A stretch of DNA of 64,000 bases from Micromonospora lutea (GCF_016863535.1 NZ_BOPB01000011.1:1-64000), one strand, 5' to 3'. Shown: positions 14,812 through 22,691, counted from the stretch's first letter. Translations and numbers: made by a program. Notes: generated by a model not told the origin, from the sequence alone.

Positions 14812-15732
14812 TCACTGGCTCCGCTTGGTGCTCCGGGGCAGCTTCGCCGACGGGCTGTCGGTCCGCTTGGTGGCAGTCTGCCGGGTGGTCGACTTCGCCC
14901 GGGTGGCCTTCTTCGCAGCAGCCGGCTTGGCCTCCACGATCTCGGCCACCTCGGCCGGGCTGGGCACCTCGGCGGTCGCGGCCTTCCTGACCGGCGCAGC
15001 CTTCCTGACCGGCGCAGCCTGCTCGGCGGTTTCCGCCTTCTCGGCAGTTTCCGCCTTCTCGGCGGTTTCGGCCTTCGCGCGGATCGGGGCCGGCTCGGTG
15101 GTCGCGGTCGGCGTGGTGGCCTCGGTCGCCTCGATGTCGGCGTTCACCGTGTCTGCGGCCTCCAGCACACCGGTGCCGACGACACGCTCACCCCGGGCCA
15201 CCAGCGCTCCGTACGCGGCCAGCGCCCGCTCCTGGGCGGCCTGGGCACCGGCAACGACCACTGCTGCGTTGCGGGTGGCCACCTCACGCAGTCGGTCCAG
15301 GTCAGTCACTTCCCGCAGCTTGTTCAAGTCGGCGGCCTCACGGAGCTTGTCGAGATCCGCAGCCTCCCGCAGCTTGGTCAGGTCGGCAGCCTCGCGCAGC
15401 TTGGCCAGGTCGGCGCGCTCGCGCAGCTTGGCCAGGTCGGCGCGCTCGCGCAGCTTGGCCAGGTCGGCCGTCGGGGCGGCCTTGCGCCGCAGCGACTCGG
15501 CCGTCCGGTTGGCGTTGCGCAGGGTGTCGTTGGCCTTCTGGCGCAGCTCGAAGCCGGTGACGACAGCCTTGCCGCCGAGTTCGTTGACGACCCGGCCGCC
15601 GTCGGTGACGACGCGGTCACGCAGCTCACCGACCACGGTGGGCAGTCTGCGCAGCTGCTGCAGGGCGAGCTCGCCGGCCCCCGCCGCGGCGTAGATCGGT
15701 GCAGGGATGCGATTGGTCTTCGGCTGGGTCAT
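14812..15732 (-). CDS. hbhA: HbhA-like heparin-binding adhesin homologue with nonapeptide repeats
   Basis: A 306-residue coiled-coil and Lys/Ala-rich protein. The N-terminus (Pro-Ala-Pro-Ile-Tyr-Ala-Ala-Ala-Gly-Ala-Gly-Glu-Leu-Ala) resembles mycobacterial HbhA. Seven consecutive 9-residue repeats of the type Ala-Asp-Leu-x-Lys-Leu-Arg-Glu-x fill residues 89-151. The C-terminus is rich in Lys-Ala-Glu-Thr-Ala-Glu and Ala-Pro-Val-Arg-Lys units and basic residues, recalling the heparin-binding tail of HbhA. The start overlaps the XRE regulator stop by 4 bases. The order XRE, HbhA, DUF2516 matches Rv0474-Rv0476. In a soil or marine actinomycete the role is more likely envelope or lipid-body related than host adhesion (inference). 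Confidence 0.82.
   Translation of the reverse strand: MTQPKTNRIPAPIYAAAGAGELALQQLRRLPTVVGELRDRVVTDGGRVVNELGGKAVVTGFELRQKANDTLRNANRTAESLRRKAAPTADLAKLRERADLAKLRERADLAKLREAADLTKLREAADLDKLREAADLNKLREVTDLDRLREVATRNAAVVVAGAQAAQERALAAYGALVARGERVVGTGVLEAADTVNADIEATEATTPTATTEPAPIRAKAETAEKAETAEKAETAEQAAPVRKAAPVRKAATAEVPSPAEVAEIVEAKPAAAKKATRAKSTTRQTATKRTDSPSAKLPRSTKRSQ
15280..15468 (-). repeat. Seven 27-bp coding repeats in the HbhA-like gene
   Basis: Each 27-base unit encodes a 9-residue block, Ala-Asp-Leu-(Ala/Thr/Asp/Asn)-Lys-Leu-Arg-Glu-(Arg/Ala/Val). The first three units (15388-15468) are nearly identical in DNA, suggesting recent expansion, and the later ones have diverged. Confidence 0.9.
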
Positions 15733-16412
15733 GACTGCTTCTCCTCCTGGACCGCGCTCGCGGTCTTGCGGACCACCTTGCGGGCGGCCTTCCTGGGCTG
15801 GGTGTTGTTCGGGGCGGGAGCGGAACCCGCCTCCGTGACGGCGACCGACTCGAGCACCGCCTCGGTCGGGGTTCCCCCCGTGGTGGTGGGTCCGGTCGCG
15901 GCCAGATTGGCCACGTCGGGGGCGGTGACGTCATTCGCGTCGGAGGTGCCGGCCGCGCCGCTCGCGACGGAACCGCCGGTGGTGTCCTCGCTCGTCGCCG
16001 GAGCGCCGGCCGGTTCACGTGTGGCAGGCGTGCCGGTCTCGCCGCTCGTCGTCGCGGTCGCCTCGGCCAGCCGGGCGTTCTCCCGGCGAAATGTCTCGTA
16101 GATCTGGGTAAGGGACTGTTTCTGAGCCATCGTCAGGTCCGGATCGACGGCAATGGCGGCCAGCACACCCTGGCCCTCCTTGTCGTCGAGCAGCCCGGCC
16201 CGCAGGTACATCGCCGGGGTGGAGACCCGCAGCGCGCTGGCGAGTTGCTGGAGCACCTCGGCACTCGGCCGGCGCAGGCCGCGCTCGATCTGGCTCAGGT
16301 AGGGGTTGCTGACCCCCGCCTGCTCGGCCAGTTGCCGGAGCGAAATCTTCGCGTTCCGCCGCAGGTCACGAATGAACCCGCCGACGTCGGGAAGGTCCTT
16401 GGGAGTGGCCAT
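15729..16412 (-). CDS. XRE family transcriptional regulator
   Basis: A 227-residue DNA-binding protein. The helix-turn-helix spans residues 12-68, with Ile-Ser-Leu-Arg-Gln-Leu-Ala-Glu-Gln-Ala-Gly-Val-Ser-Asn-Pro-Tyr-Leu-Ser-Gln-Ile. A second conserved block (about 75-125) is followed by a long Ala/Thr/Gly-rich tail, probably disordered. It corresponds to Rv0474 by domain and position. Repeated GCTAGC motifs upstream of its ATG (16421-16470) are likely its own operator. Confidence 0.9.
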   Translation of the reverse strand: MATPKDLPDVGGFIRDLRRNAKISLRQLAEQAGVSNPYLSQIERGLRRPSAEVLQQLASALRVSTPAMYLRAGLLDDKEGQGVLAAIAVDPDLTMAQKQSLTQIYETFRRENARLAEATATTSGETGTPATREPAGAPATSEDTTGGSVASGAAGTSDANDVTAPDVANLAATGPTTTGGTPTEAVLESVAVTEAGSAPAPNNTQPRKAARKVVRKTASAVQEEKQS

Positions 16413-16420
16413 GACTCAAC

Positions 16421-16470
16421 GCTAGCCCGCCCTGCTAGCAGCTGCAAGCGAAGTGCTAGCCAGAGTTAGC
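16421..16470. promoter_or_regulatory. GCTAGC-repeat operator candidate
   Basis: Three copies of the palindrome gctagc (16421-16426, 16434-16439, 16455-16460) and a half-copy ttagc (16466-16470) lie 9 to 58 bases upstream of the XRE start. The spacing 13 and 21 bases is near one and two helical turns. This suggests cooperative binding, probably autoregulation by the XRE protein. Confidence 0.6.
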
Positions 16471-16523
16471 GACGTCTCATTAGTTGGTTTGCAAACCCCG
16501 AGACCTGGTCGTACCGTCCTGCG

Positions 16524-17321
16524 GTGACCAAGATCCAGGTAAATGGAGCCCTGCTGGCGTACGACGAGGCTGGCACCGGCTCGCCGGTCGTCCTGCTGCA
16601 CGCCGGTATCGCCGACCGCCGCATGTGGCGGGCACAGATCGCCCCACTCGCGACCCGACACCGGGTGATCACCGTCGACCTGCGCGGCTACGGCGACTCC
16701 GAGTTGCCGCCGACCGCTTTCGCCCACCACGACGACGTGGTCGGCCTGCTCGACGCTCTCGGATTGGCCAGCGCCGCGCTGGTCGGTTGCTCCTTCGGCG
16801 GGGCGGTGGCGATCGACACGGCGCTGGCCCACCCGCACCGGGTGAGCGCGCTCGCGCTGCTCGGTACCGCGGTGTCCGGCCACGAATGGTCGGAGCAGAC
16901 GGACGAGTTGTGGGACGACCTGGTCGGCGAGGTCGACGAGGAGGACTTCGCCGCGATGGCTGCCGGTGAGGTGCGGTTCTGGGTGGTCGGCCCGGAACGG
17001 GAGGCCACGGCCGTCGACCCTGAGCTGATCGCCTTCGCCGTCGAGATGGACGAACGCGCACTCGCTGCCGAGTTGGCCCTCAGCGCCGTGGACGTGGCCG
17101 AACTCAACCCGCCAGCCATCGGGCGACTCACCGAACTGACCATGCCCGTGCTGGTCGCGTCCGGCGCGCTGGACCTGCCCGACATCCGCCACCTGGCCGA
17201 CCGCATCGCGGCCGAGGCACCCCACGCGGTACGCCTCCCCGACGTACCGGACGCCGCCCACCTGTTCCCCCTCGAACGTCCCGCCGAAATCAACTCCGCC
17301 CTCCTCACCTTCCTCCCCTGA
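16524..17321 (+). CDS. Alpha/beta fold hydrolase
   Basis: A 265-residue hydrolase of the alpha/beta superfamily. It has Val-Leu-Leu-His-Ala-Gly-Ile-Ala-Asp-Arg-Arg-Met-Trp near the N-terminus, the nucleophile elbow Gly-Cys-Ser-Phe-Gly-Gly, and the catalytic His in Ala-Ala-His-Leu-Phe-Pro near the C-terminus. The GTG start is 6 bases after TACCGT (16512-16517), implying a leaderless message. A perfect 12-bp palindrome, ggtttgcaaacc (16486-16497), lies just upstream of the -10 box and could bind a repressor. It is divergent from the XRE gene. Confidence 0.9.
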   Translation: MTKIQVNGALLAYDEAGTGSPVVLLHAGIADRRMWRAQIAPLATRHRVITVDLRGYGDSELPPTAFAHHDDVVGLLDALGLASAALVGCSFGGAVAIDTALAHPHRVSALALLGTAVSGHEWSEQTDELWDDLVGEVDEEDFAAMAAGEVRFWVVGPEREATAVDPELIAFAVEMDERALAAELALSAVDVAELNPPAIGRLTELTMPVLVASGALDLPDIRHLADRIAAEAPHAVRLPDVPDAAHLFPLERPAEINSALLTFLP

Positions 17322-17346
17322 CCCCACCCCGCCCTCACGGTCCGTC

Positions 17347-17415
17347 GATCATGCACTTGTGGCACGTAACAAATGCCATTTTTCGCCGCATACCAGGTGC
17401 CACAACTGCATGATC
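17347..17415. repeat. Palindrome family B, copy 1, with G-rich tail
   Basis: Arms of 19 bp (17347-17365 and 17397-17415), starting gatcatgca and complementary except for one position, enclose a 31-base loop. A G-rich run on the plus strand follows (17416-17460). It lies between the convergent hydrolase and asparaginase genes. Copy 2 is at 50671-50738. A terminator role is plausible. Confidence 0.85.
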
Positions 17416-17464
17416 GGCAGGCGGGAGGGTGGGGAGGGAGGGGGGTGGGGAGGGGGTTGGGGGG

Positions 17465-18457
17465 TTACCAGAGGGGGCGGGTGGCGCCTACGGGGAGGTT
17501 GGCGCCGAAGATCGGGATCTCGGCGAACTCGGTCAGCACCGGTGCGTCGACGCCGAGCCTGCGCAGGGCTGAAACCAGGACGGGCATCCGGGCGCGGCTG
17601 GCGCCGTCGTCGATCTTCAGCGCCACGGCACCGACGCCGGGCAGCGCCGCGGCGATGACACCCTCCGCACCGATCTTGGCCAGTAGCCCGGGTACGCCAC
17701 GCATCAGTCGGGTGTCGTCCGCCTGCGTACCGCCGACCACCTCCGGGTGGGCCCGCATCGCGCCGGCCACCATCCCCGCCTCGGTGTCACCGTCGACCAC
17801 GACCAGCCGCAGGTACGCCGTGGCCAGTCCGGTCAACGACGCCGACAGCACCGGTGCGCCGCACCCGTCGACGCCGACGGCTACCGCCTCCTCGCCGGTG
17901 TACTCCTCAATCGTGTCGCGCAGCAACCGCTGGAGCGGGTGGTCGACACGCCAGTAGCCGTCCCACTGCCAGCCGGCGGAGCGGCAGGTCAGCAGCATTC
18001 CGGCGTGCTTGCCGGAGCAGTTCATCTGGATTCGGGTCGGCCCGCCGCCGGCCCGCAGCACGGCGATGCGCGCCTGATCGCCCACCGGCAGTTCCGGCGG
18101 ACAGTGCAGGGCGTTCTCGTCCAACCCGGCCTTCACGAGCAGCGCGGAGACCCGGGCCAGATGGAACTCCTCCCCCGCGTGGCTGGCCGCGACGATGGCC
18201 AGATCCGCGGATTCGGTCAGCGACAACCCGGCGCGGAGCATCCCGACCGCCTGCATCGGCTTGTTCGACGAGCGGGGGAAGATCGGCGAGGTGACGTCAC
18301 CTGCGGCGGCCAGCGGCGCGCCGGTGCTGTCGAGCACCACCACCGACCCACGGTGCACGCCCTCCACGAAGCCGGACCGGACCACCTCGGCGAGCGGCAC
18401 GCCACCCTCGTACGTCTTACCCACGACGTGGACGGTACCGAGGTGTCCGACGGTCAT
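17465..18457 (-). CDS. Type II (rhizobial-type) asparaginase
   Basis: A 330-residue cytosolic protein of the AnsA/asparaginase II family, distinct from the classical bacterial L-asparaginases. Family features include Gly-Ser-Val-Val-Val-Leu-Asp, the segment Pro-Arg-Ser-Ser-Asn-Lys-Pro-Met-Gln, Ser-His-Ala-Gly-Glu-Glu-Phe-His, and Asn-Cys-Ser-Gly-Lys-His-Ala-Gly-Met. It should deaminate asparagine to aspartate, though activity within this family varies. Palindrome copy 1 lies past its stop codon. Confidence 0.92.
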   Translation of the reverse strand: MTVGHLGTVHVVGKTYEGGVPLAEVVRSGFVEGVHRGSVVVLDSTGAPLAAAGDVTSPIFPRSSNKPMQAVGMLRAGLSLTESADLAIVAASHAGEEFHLARVSALLVKAGLDENALHCPPELPVGDQARIAVLRAGGGPTRIQMNCSGKHAGMLLTCRSAGWQWDGYWRVDHPLQRLLRDTIEEYTGEEAVAVGVDGCGAPVLSASLTGLATAYLRLVVVDGDTEAGMVAGAMRAHPEVVGGTQADDTRLMRGVPGLLAKIGAEGVIAAALPGVGAVALKIDDGASRARMPVLVSALRRLGVDAPVLTEFAEIPIFGANLPVGATRPLW

Positions 18458-18517
18458 CAGCCCGGGGTGAGCAGGGAGTCCACCTTCGGGCGTAAAGGAT
18501 GTACGGCGAGCTGGGAC

Positions 18518-19345
18518 TTACAGGCCGAGCAGTTCACGGGCCTCGGCGGTGTTCAGCGGTGGGCGCTGCGCGAGTTGGGCGAAGCCGACCGCCCGCGCGA
18601 CCAGTTGCATGTTCGACTCCACCGGGCGGCCCTTCGCGTAGGTGACCGTGTCCTCCATCCCGACCCGCAGGTGACCGCCGGCCGAGAGCGCGGCGAGCAG
18701 CACCGGGAGGCTGGTGCGACCGATGCCGGTCGCCGAGAACGTGGTGCCCTCCGGCAGATCCCGGAGCATCTGCGCAGCCGCGACGAGCGTGGCGGTGGTG
18801 CCCGGCATACCGCCCGGCACACCCATCACGAAGTCGACGTGGACGTGACCGCCGTGTGGCAGGCCGTACCTGCTCAGCAGGCGCTGGAGGGCGCTGAGGT
18901 GGCCGAGATCGAAGATCTCGTACTCCGGCACGATGCCCCGCTCCTGCATTCGGGTGTGCAGGTCGACGATGAACTCCCAGCGGTTGAGGAAGACCTCGTC
19001 ACCGAAGTTGACCGTACCCATGGTGCAGGAGGCCATGTCCGGGGCCGCGTCCAGCACGGCGAGCCGGTCGGCCTCCGGGTCGGTGACCGCACCCCCGGTG
19101 GACAACTGCACGATCAGGTCGGTGCTCTCCCGCAGCGCCGCCACGGTCGCGCGGAGCCGACCCGGGTCCAGGGTGGGCCGCGCCGCGTCGTCCCGGATGT
19201 GGACATGGATCACGGAGGCACCCAGCGCCTCGCACTCCTTGGCGGTGAGCAGCAACTCGTCGAGGGTCACCGGCAGCGCCGGCACCTCGGTCTTCGCCGA
19301 CTCCGCGCCGGTGGGGGCAACCGTGATCAACGTCCCTGTCGTCAT
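18518..19345 (-). CDS. BKACE family 3-keto-5-aminohexanoate cleavage protein
   Basis: A 275-residue TIM-barrel protein of the beta-keto acid cleavage enzyme family. These enzymes condense a beta-keto acid with acetyl-CoA, yielding acetoacetate and a new CoA ester, using a metal. Visible family features are His-Val-His-Ile-Arg-Asp near residue 50, Gln-Leu-Ser-Thr-Gly-Gly, and Gly-His-Leu-Arg-Val-Gly-Met-Glu-Asp. The exact substrate varies across the family. The ATG is 7 bases after TAGGAT (19353-19358 on the minus strand), suggesting a leaderless start; longer readings upstream overlap the repeat at 19382-19438. Confidence 0.9.
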   Translation of the reverse strand: MTTGTLITVAPTGAESAKTEVPALPVTLDELLLTAKECEALGASVIHVHIRDDAARPTLDPGRLRATVAALRESTDLIVQLSTGGAVTDPEADRLAVLDAAPDMASCTMGTVNFGDEVFLNRWEFIVDLHTRMQERGIVPEYEIFDLGHLSALQRLLSRYGLPHGGHVHVDFVMGVPGGMPGTTATLVAAAQMLRDLPEGTTFSATGIGRTSLPVLLAALSAGGHLRVGMEDTVTYAKGRPVESNMQLVARAVGFAQLAQRPPLNTAEARELLGL

Positions 19346-19381
19346 GCCGGCGATCCTAGAACGTCTGCTCGGCACCACCGT

Positions 19382-19438
19382 GATAACAGGGTGCCCTTCC
19401 TCTACCGCAGGCGTTAATAAGGTGCCCTTCCTTACACC
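19382..19438. repeat. Dispersed 56-bp repeat, copy 2 (inverted)
   Basis: This matches copy 1 (3311-3366) on the opposite strand, with the same two half-units and linker. Its first bases, gtgtaa, supply the stop codon of the YgfZ-like gene, so the repeat overlaps a coding end. Confidence 0.8.
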
Positions 19439-20544
19439 GGGTCGATGGCGGCGGCGCTGTCGCCGATGCGGAGGGCGGCATCGTCGGGCACCGAGCGCTT
19501 GACCACCGCGAGCGCGACCTGACCCAGCTCGTAGTGCAGCACCGCAGTGCCGACGAAGCCGACGGTGCGGCCGTCCAGGGTCACCGGGGTGCCGGCGGCC
19601 GGGAGCTGATCGGTGGCGACCCCGTCGAGGTGCAGCAGCACCAGTCGGCGGGGCGGGCGGCCCATGTTGTGCACCCGGGCGACCGTCTCCTGGCCCCGGT
19701 AGCAGCCCTTGTCCAGGTGCACCGCCGGGGCGATCAGGTTCACCTCGGCAGGGATCGTCCGGTGGTCCGTGTCGACGCCGACCCGGGCCCGTCGGGCGGC
19801 CACCCGCACCGCCTCGTACGCCCACAGCCCCACCGGAGGCACCCCGTTGTCGCGCAGCCGCGCGACAACCTGGTCCATCGCGGACCGGGGAACCAGCAGG
19901 TCCACGCCGAGCGGACCGCGTCGGGCCCACCCGCCCTGCGGCAGCGGCTGCACGTCGTAGCGGGCGGTCGGGCGGGGCGGCAGCTCACCCGAGCGGAACT
20001 TCGGGCCGGGCACCCCCACCACGTCCGGCTCGGCGAGCGGCGGTACGTCGAGCAGGGCCACCGCCTCGGCGGCCTTCGGCCCGACCAGCGACAGCAACGC
20101 GTGCTCGGCGGTGGCGTCACGCGGGTCGACCTGGCTGAAGAACCGCATCTTCTCCAGGTAGCCCAGCAGCCCCTCGGTCGCTCCCGGCTCGGTGTCGAGC
20201 CAGGTGGTGTCGCCGTCCTCGGTCACCATGGCGTGCTGCTCGACGTGGCCGTGCGGTGAGAGCACGAGCAGTTCGGTGCCCTGCCCGGGGCCCAGCTCGG
20301 CCAGGTGCTGCGTGGTGAGGGTGTGCAGCCAGGACATCCGCTCCACACCCGGCACCGCGATGACGCCCCGGTGGGAACGGTCCACCAGGCCGACCTCGGT
20401 GCTGAGCTGGCGCTGCTCGCGCATCGGGTCACCGTAGTGCGCGGCGACGCCCCGCACCCCGGCTGCGACGTGTGCCGGCTCCGGCTGGTCCCGACTGGCT
20501 TCGTCGATGCTCTCCACGGCCACCGCGCCCGCGACTTCGATCAT
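19432..20544 (-). CDS. ygfZ: YgfZ/GcvT-domain folate-binding protein
   Basis: A 370-residue protein resembling aminomethyltransferase GcvT. It carries the YgfZ signature Lys-Gly-Cys-Tyr-Arg-Gly-Gln-Glu-Thr-Val near residue 285, with the conserved Cys. YgfZ proteins bind folate and help assemble or repair iron-sulfur clusters. The ATG overlaps the Fur-family gene's stop by 4 bases, so the two are one operon. The stop codon is part of a dispersed repeat. A longer reading upstream only runs through the fur gene in another frame. Confidence 0.9.
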   Translation of the reverse strand: MIEVAGAVAVESIDEASRDQPEPAHVAAGVRGVAAHYGDPMREQRQLSTEVGLVDRSHRGVIAVPGVERMSWLHTLTTQHLAELGPGQGTELLVLSPHGHVEQHAMVTEDGDTTWLDTEPGATEGLLGYLEKMRFFSQVDPRDATAEHALLSLVGPKAAEAVALLDVPPLAEPDVVGVPGPKFRSGELPPRPTARYDVQPLPQGGWARRGPLGVDLLVPRSAMDQVVARLRDNGVPPVGLWAYEAVRVAARRARVGVDTDHRTIPAEVNLIAPAVHLDKGCYRGQETVARVHNMGRPPRRLVLLHLDGVATDQLPAAGTPVTLDGRTVGFVGTAVLHYELGQVALAVVKRSVPDDAALRIGDSAAAIDPV

Positions 20545-20969
20545 GCCTGTTCCCCGCTTCCGCACCGCGCGCACAAGCCGAAGAAGGAGACGTGGCTGAT
20601 GTCCACCCGGAAGCCCCGTTCCCCGGCCAGTCGATCGGCGAGCGGGCGCATCAGCTCCGGCTCCATCTCGTCGATCGCGCCGCACTCACGGCAGACCAGG
20701 TGCACGTGTTGGTCCTCTCCGGCGGCGTGGTAGGTCGGCGACCCGTGTGAGAGGTGGGTGTGGGTGACCAGGCCGAGCCGCTCCAGCAGCTCCAGCGTGC
20801 GGTAGATGGTGGTGATGTTGACCCCGGCGGCGACCTCGCGTACCGCAGTGTGCACCTGCTCGGGGGTGGCGTGCCCCAGGTCCAACACCGCTTGGAGGAT
20901 CAGCTGTCGCTGCGCCGTCAGCCGCAGCCCACGGGCGCGGAGCAGTTCCGCGAGGGAGGATTCGGACAC
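20541..20969 (-). CDS. Fur family transcriptional regulator
   Basis: A 142-residue ferric-uptake-type regulator. The winged helix (about residues 5-80) has Leu-Arg-Leu-Thr-Ala-Gln-Arg-Gln-Leu-Ile. The metal-binding region has His-Val-His-Leu-Val-Cys-Arg-Glu-Cys-Gly and a C-terminal Cys-Ala-Arg-Cys pair, the structural zinc site. I start at GTG 20969, 6 bases after a TATGAT box (20976-20981, minus strand). Which metal or peroxide it senses is not clear. It is translationally coupled to ygfZ, which supports a link to iron-sulfur or iron homeostasis. Confidence 0.9.
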   Translation of the reverse strand: MSESSLAELLRARGLRLTAQRQLILQAVLDLGHATPEQVHTAVREVAAGVNITTIYRTLELLERLGLVTHTHLSHGSPTYHAAGEDQHVHLVCRECGAIDEMEPELMRPLADRLAGERGFRVDISHVSFFGLCARCGSGEQA

Positions 20970-20975
20970 CCCCCG

Positions 20976-21031
20976 ATCATAGTTCGGCCGTGCGCGCACC
21001 TCCCCGGGGCGACCAACGCCAGAACTATGCT
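20976..21031. promoter_or_regulatory. Divergent leaderless promoters for fur and pabC
   Basis: TATGAT (20976-20981, minus strand) is 6 bases from the fur GTG at 20969. TATGCT (21026-21031, plus strand) is 6 bases from the pabC ATG at 21038. Both fit the -10 element of a leaderless transcript. Confidence 0.65.
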
Positions 21032-21037
21032 CGGCGG

Positions 21038-21886
21038 ATGGTGACCTCGCGGATCGGCGTGCTGGGTCGGGGGCGGCTGCTGATCGATGAGCCGGTGCTG
21101 CGTGGCGACGATCTCGGCGTACTGCGTGGTGACGGACTCTTCGAGACCATGCACCTACGCGACGGGCGACCCTGGCTGCGCCAGGAACACCTGGCCCGGC
21201 TGCGGACCGGCGCGGCGGCTGTGGAGCTGACCCTGCCGACGGATGCCGCCCTGGTCGAGTTGCTGGACGGGGTCGCCGCCGGCTGGCCGACCGAGGTGGA
21301 GGGCGCGTTGCGGCTGGTCTGCACCCGGGGACCGGAGAGCGGCGGCCCGCCCACCGTCTACGCCACCCTGTCGGAGGTCGCCCCCGCTGCCCGGCAGGCC
21401 CGGCACGACGGGGTGAACGTCGCCACCCTCTCCCTCGGGGTGCCCGCTGCGGCCCGCCCGGAACTGGACTGGCTTCCGGTGGGCATCAAGTCCACGTCGT
21501 ACGGGGCGAGCAGCGCCGCCCGACGCTGGGCCGCCCGGGCCGGCGTTGACGACGTGCTCTGGATCTCCTCCGACGGGTACGCCCTGGAAGGACCGACCGC
21601 CAACCTCGTCTGGCTCACCGGGGAGACGCTGTGCGCGGTGCCCGCCGCACGCACCGGAATCCTGCCCGGCACCACCGTGGCCTGGCTGCTCGCTCACTCC
21701 GCCGAGGTCGGCTGCGGGGCTGCCGAACGCATGGTCACTCCGGCGGATCTGCGGGACTCGGACGGGGTCTGGCTCGCCTCGTCGGTGCGCGGCCTGGTCG
21801 CGGTGCACACCCTCGACGGCGAGCCATTGCCCCGAAGCCCGCGTACCCGGGCATTGCAGGAGCTGCTCGGTTTTCCGCTGCCATAG
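21038..21886 (+). CDS. pabC: Class IV aminotransferase, probable 4-amino-4-deoxychorismate lyase
   Basis: A 282-residue pyridoxal-phosphate fold-type IV protein. The Lys that binds PLP lies in Gly-Ile-Lys-Ser-Thr-Ser-Tyr near residue 150, followed by the conserved Glu in Gly-Tyr-Ala-Leu-Glu-Gly-Pro-Thr-Ala-Asn. The Gly-Asp-Gly-Leu-Phe-Glu-Thr N-terminal motif is typical. Length and motifs fit aminodeoxychorismate lyase, which makes 4-aminobenzoate for folate; a branched-chain or D-amino-acid transaminase is the main alternative. ATG 21038 is supported by TATGCT at 21026-21031. A folate gene divergent from a folate-binding protein operon is suggestive. Confidence 0.82.
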   Translation: MVTSRIGVLGRGRLLIDEPVLRGDDLGVLRGDGLFETMHLRDGRPWLRQEHLARLRTGAAAVELTLPTDAALVELLDGVAAGWPTEVEGALRLVCTRGPESGGPPTVYATLSEVAPAARQARHDGVNVATLSLGVPAAARPELDWLPVGIKSTSYGASSAARRWAARAGVDDVLWISSDGYALEGPTANLVWLTGETLCAVPAARTGILPGTTVAWLLAHSAEVGCGAAERMVTPADLRDSDGVWLASSVRGLVAVHTLDGEPLPRSPRTRALQELLGFPLP

Positions 21887-21914
21887 ACCTCGCCCCGCCG
21901 GTGCCCGGTGCGGG

Positions 21915-22508
21915 TCAGCCAGCGACCCGGATGAGGCGCGCCGACAGGTGCGGGGACAGTGGCTGGCCGACGGCGGCCATGTCCTGCGCGTAGAGCAGGG
22001 CACCGTCGACGATGCCGAAAAGGCGGTGCCCGGCAGTGACCTCCTTGGCGGTGGAGGTACGCACGACGGCGTCGGTGACGAACTCCACCTGGGTGCCCTT
22101 GCGCCGGCCGATGTGCAGCTCCATCACCCCGGTCGGGGTGGTCAGCAGGGCCTCCAGCTCGTCGGTCGCCCGGCCGCCGTCCAGCACCGGGCGCCACCAG
22201 CCGACCTCCCGGCCGGCCGGCCGGACCGGTCGGCTCTGCTCGTCGAGGATCCAGGCCCGCGACTCGTAGTGCAGGAACGGCCGCCCGTCGTGGCTGATCC
22301 GGATCTCCTGGGCGAAGTCGAAGTCCTCGATGGTGGGGAAGCCACCTCGTCCCCGCCCCCGCCAGACACCGATGTACGGCAGCAGGCCGTCGAGCGTGGG
22401 GTGCAGCTTCGGGCCGACCCGCAGGTCGTGGCTCTCCTCGAAGGGGTACGCCTCGACGGGCGGCGCGTTCAGCCAGGGCGGCGGCGCCAACGGGTTGTCG
22501 TCACTCAC
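21915..22508 (-). CDS. FABP-family nitrobindin-like heme protein
   Basis: A 197-residue protein of the actinobacterial FABP/nitrobindin family (THAP4 C-terminal-like, as Rv2717c). The hallmark Gly-Val-Trp-Arg-Gly-Arg-Gly (Gly-x-Trp-x-Gly-x-Gly) is near residue 47. Nitrobindins are ten-stranded beta-barrels that bind ferric heme through a C-terminal His and isomerise peroxynitrite; the His in Ser-Pro-His-Leu-Ser-Ala-Arg is a candidate. The start is GTG 22508, preceded by a gaggg ribosome-binding region. Confidence 0.88.
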   Translation of the reverse strand: MSDDNPLAPPPWLNAPPVEAYPFEESHDLRVGPKLHPTLDGLLPYIGVWRGRGRGGFPTIEDFDFAQEIRISHDGRPFLHYESRAWILDEQSRPVRPAGREVGWWRPVLDGGRATDELEALLTTPTGVMELHIGRRKGTQVEFVTDAVVRTSTAKEVTAGHRLFGIVDGALLYAQDMAAVGQPLSPHLSARLIRVAG

Positions 22509-22562
22509 CGGACCACCCTCGTTCGCGACTGCGGGGTTCGCCGACGCGGCTCACTCCTCGGA

Positions 22563-22667
22563 TCACCACTTGCCTCTCGATATGCGTACAGCCAGGTAGA
22601 CCAGGCCACCGGCGAGCGCGCCCAAGCCAGCGACCAGCAGGCTGACGAACCCGATCTCGGTGACCAT
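22563..22667 (-). CDS. 34-residue single-helix membrane peptide
   Basis: A very small gene for one hydrophobic helix (residues 6-27) with a basic tail. An ATG at 22676 would add three residues. I choose 22667 because TAGGAT (22675-22680, minus strand) lies exactly 7 bases before it, as in other leaderless genes here, and overlaps the alternative start. It is divergent from the DsrE gene, with mirror-symmetric promoter spacing. The function is unknown. Confidence 0.65.
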   Translation of the reverse strand: MVTEIGFVSLLVAGLGALAGGLVYLAVRISRGKW

Positions 22668-22674
22668 CCGGGCC

Positions 22675-22684
22675 ATCCTATGCT
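22675..22684. promoter_or_regulatory. Overlapping back-to-back -10 boxes
   Basis: TAGGAT on the minus strand (22675-22680) and TATGCT on the plus strand (22679-22684) share two bases. Each is 7 bases from the start codon it serves (22667 and 22692). RNA polymerase could probably occupy only one direction at a time. Confidence 0.65.
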
Positions 22685-22691
22685 GGCGGGT

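Noticed and set aside
15280..15468. A second possible CRISPR-like repeat
   Set aside because: The 27-bp period is a coding repeat in frame with an HbhA-like protein.
14521..16101. A 526-residue plus-strand frame across DUF2516, HbhA and XRE
   Set aside because: It shows Leu/Gly repeats that mirror the HbhA nonapeptides on the opposite strand, and it crosses the hairpin at 14756-14804.
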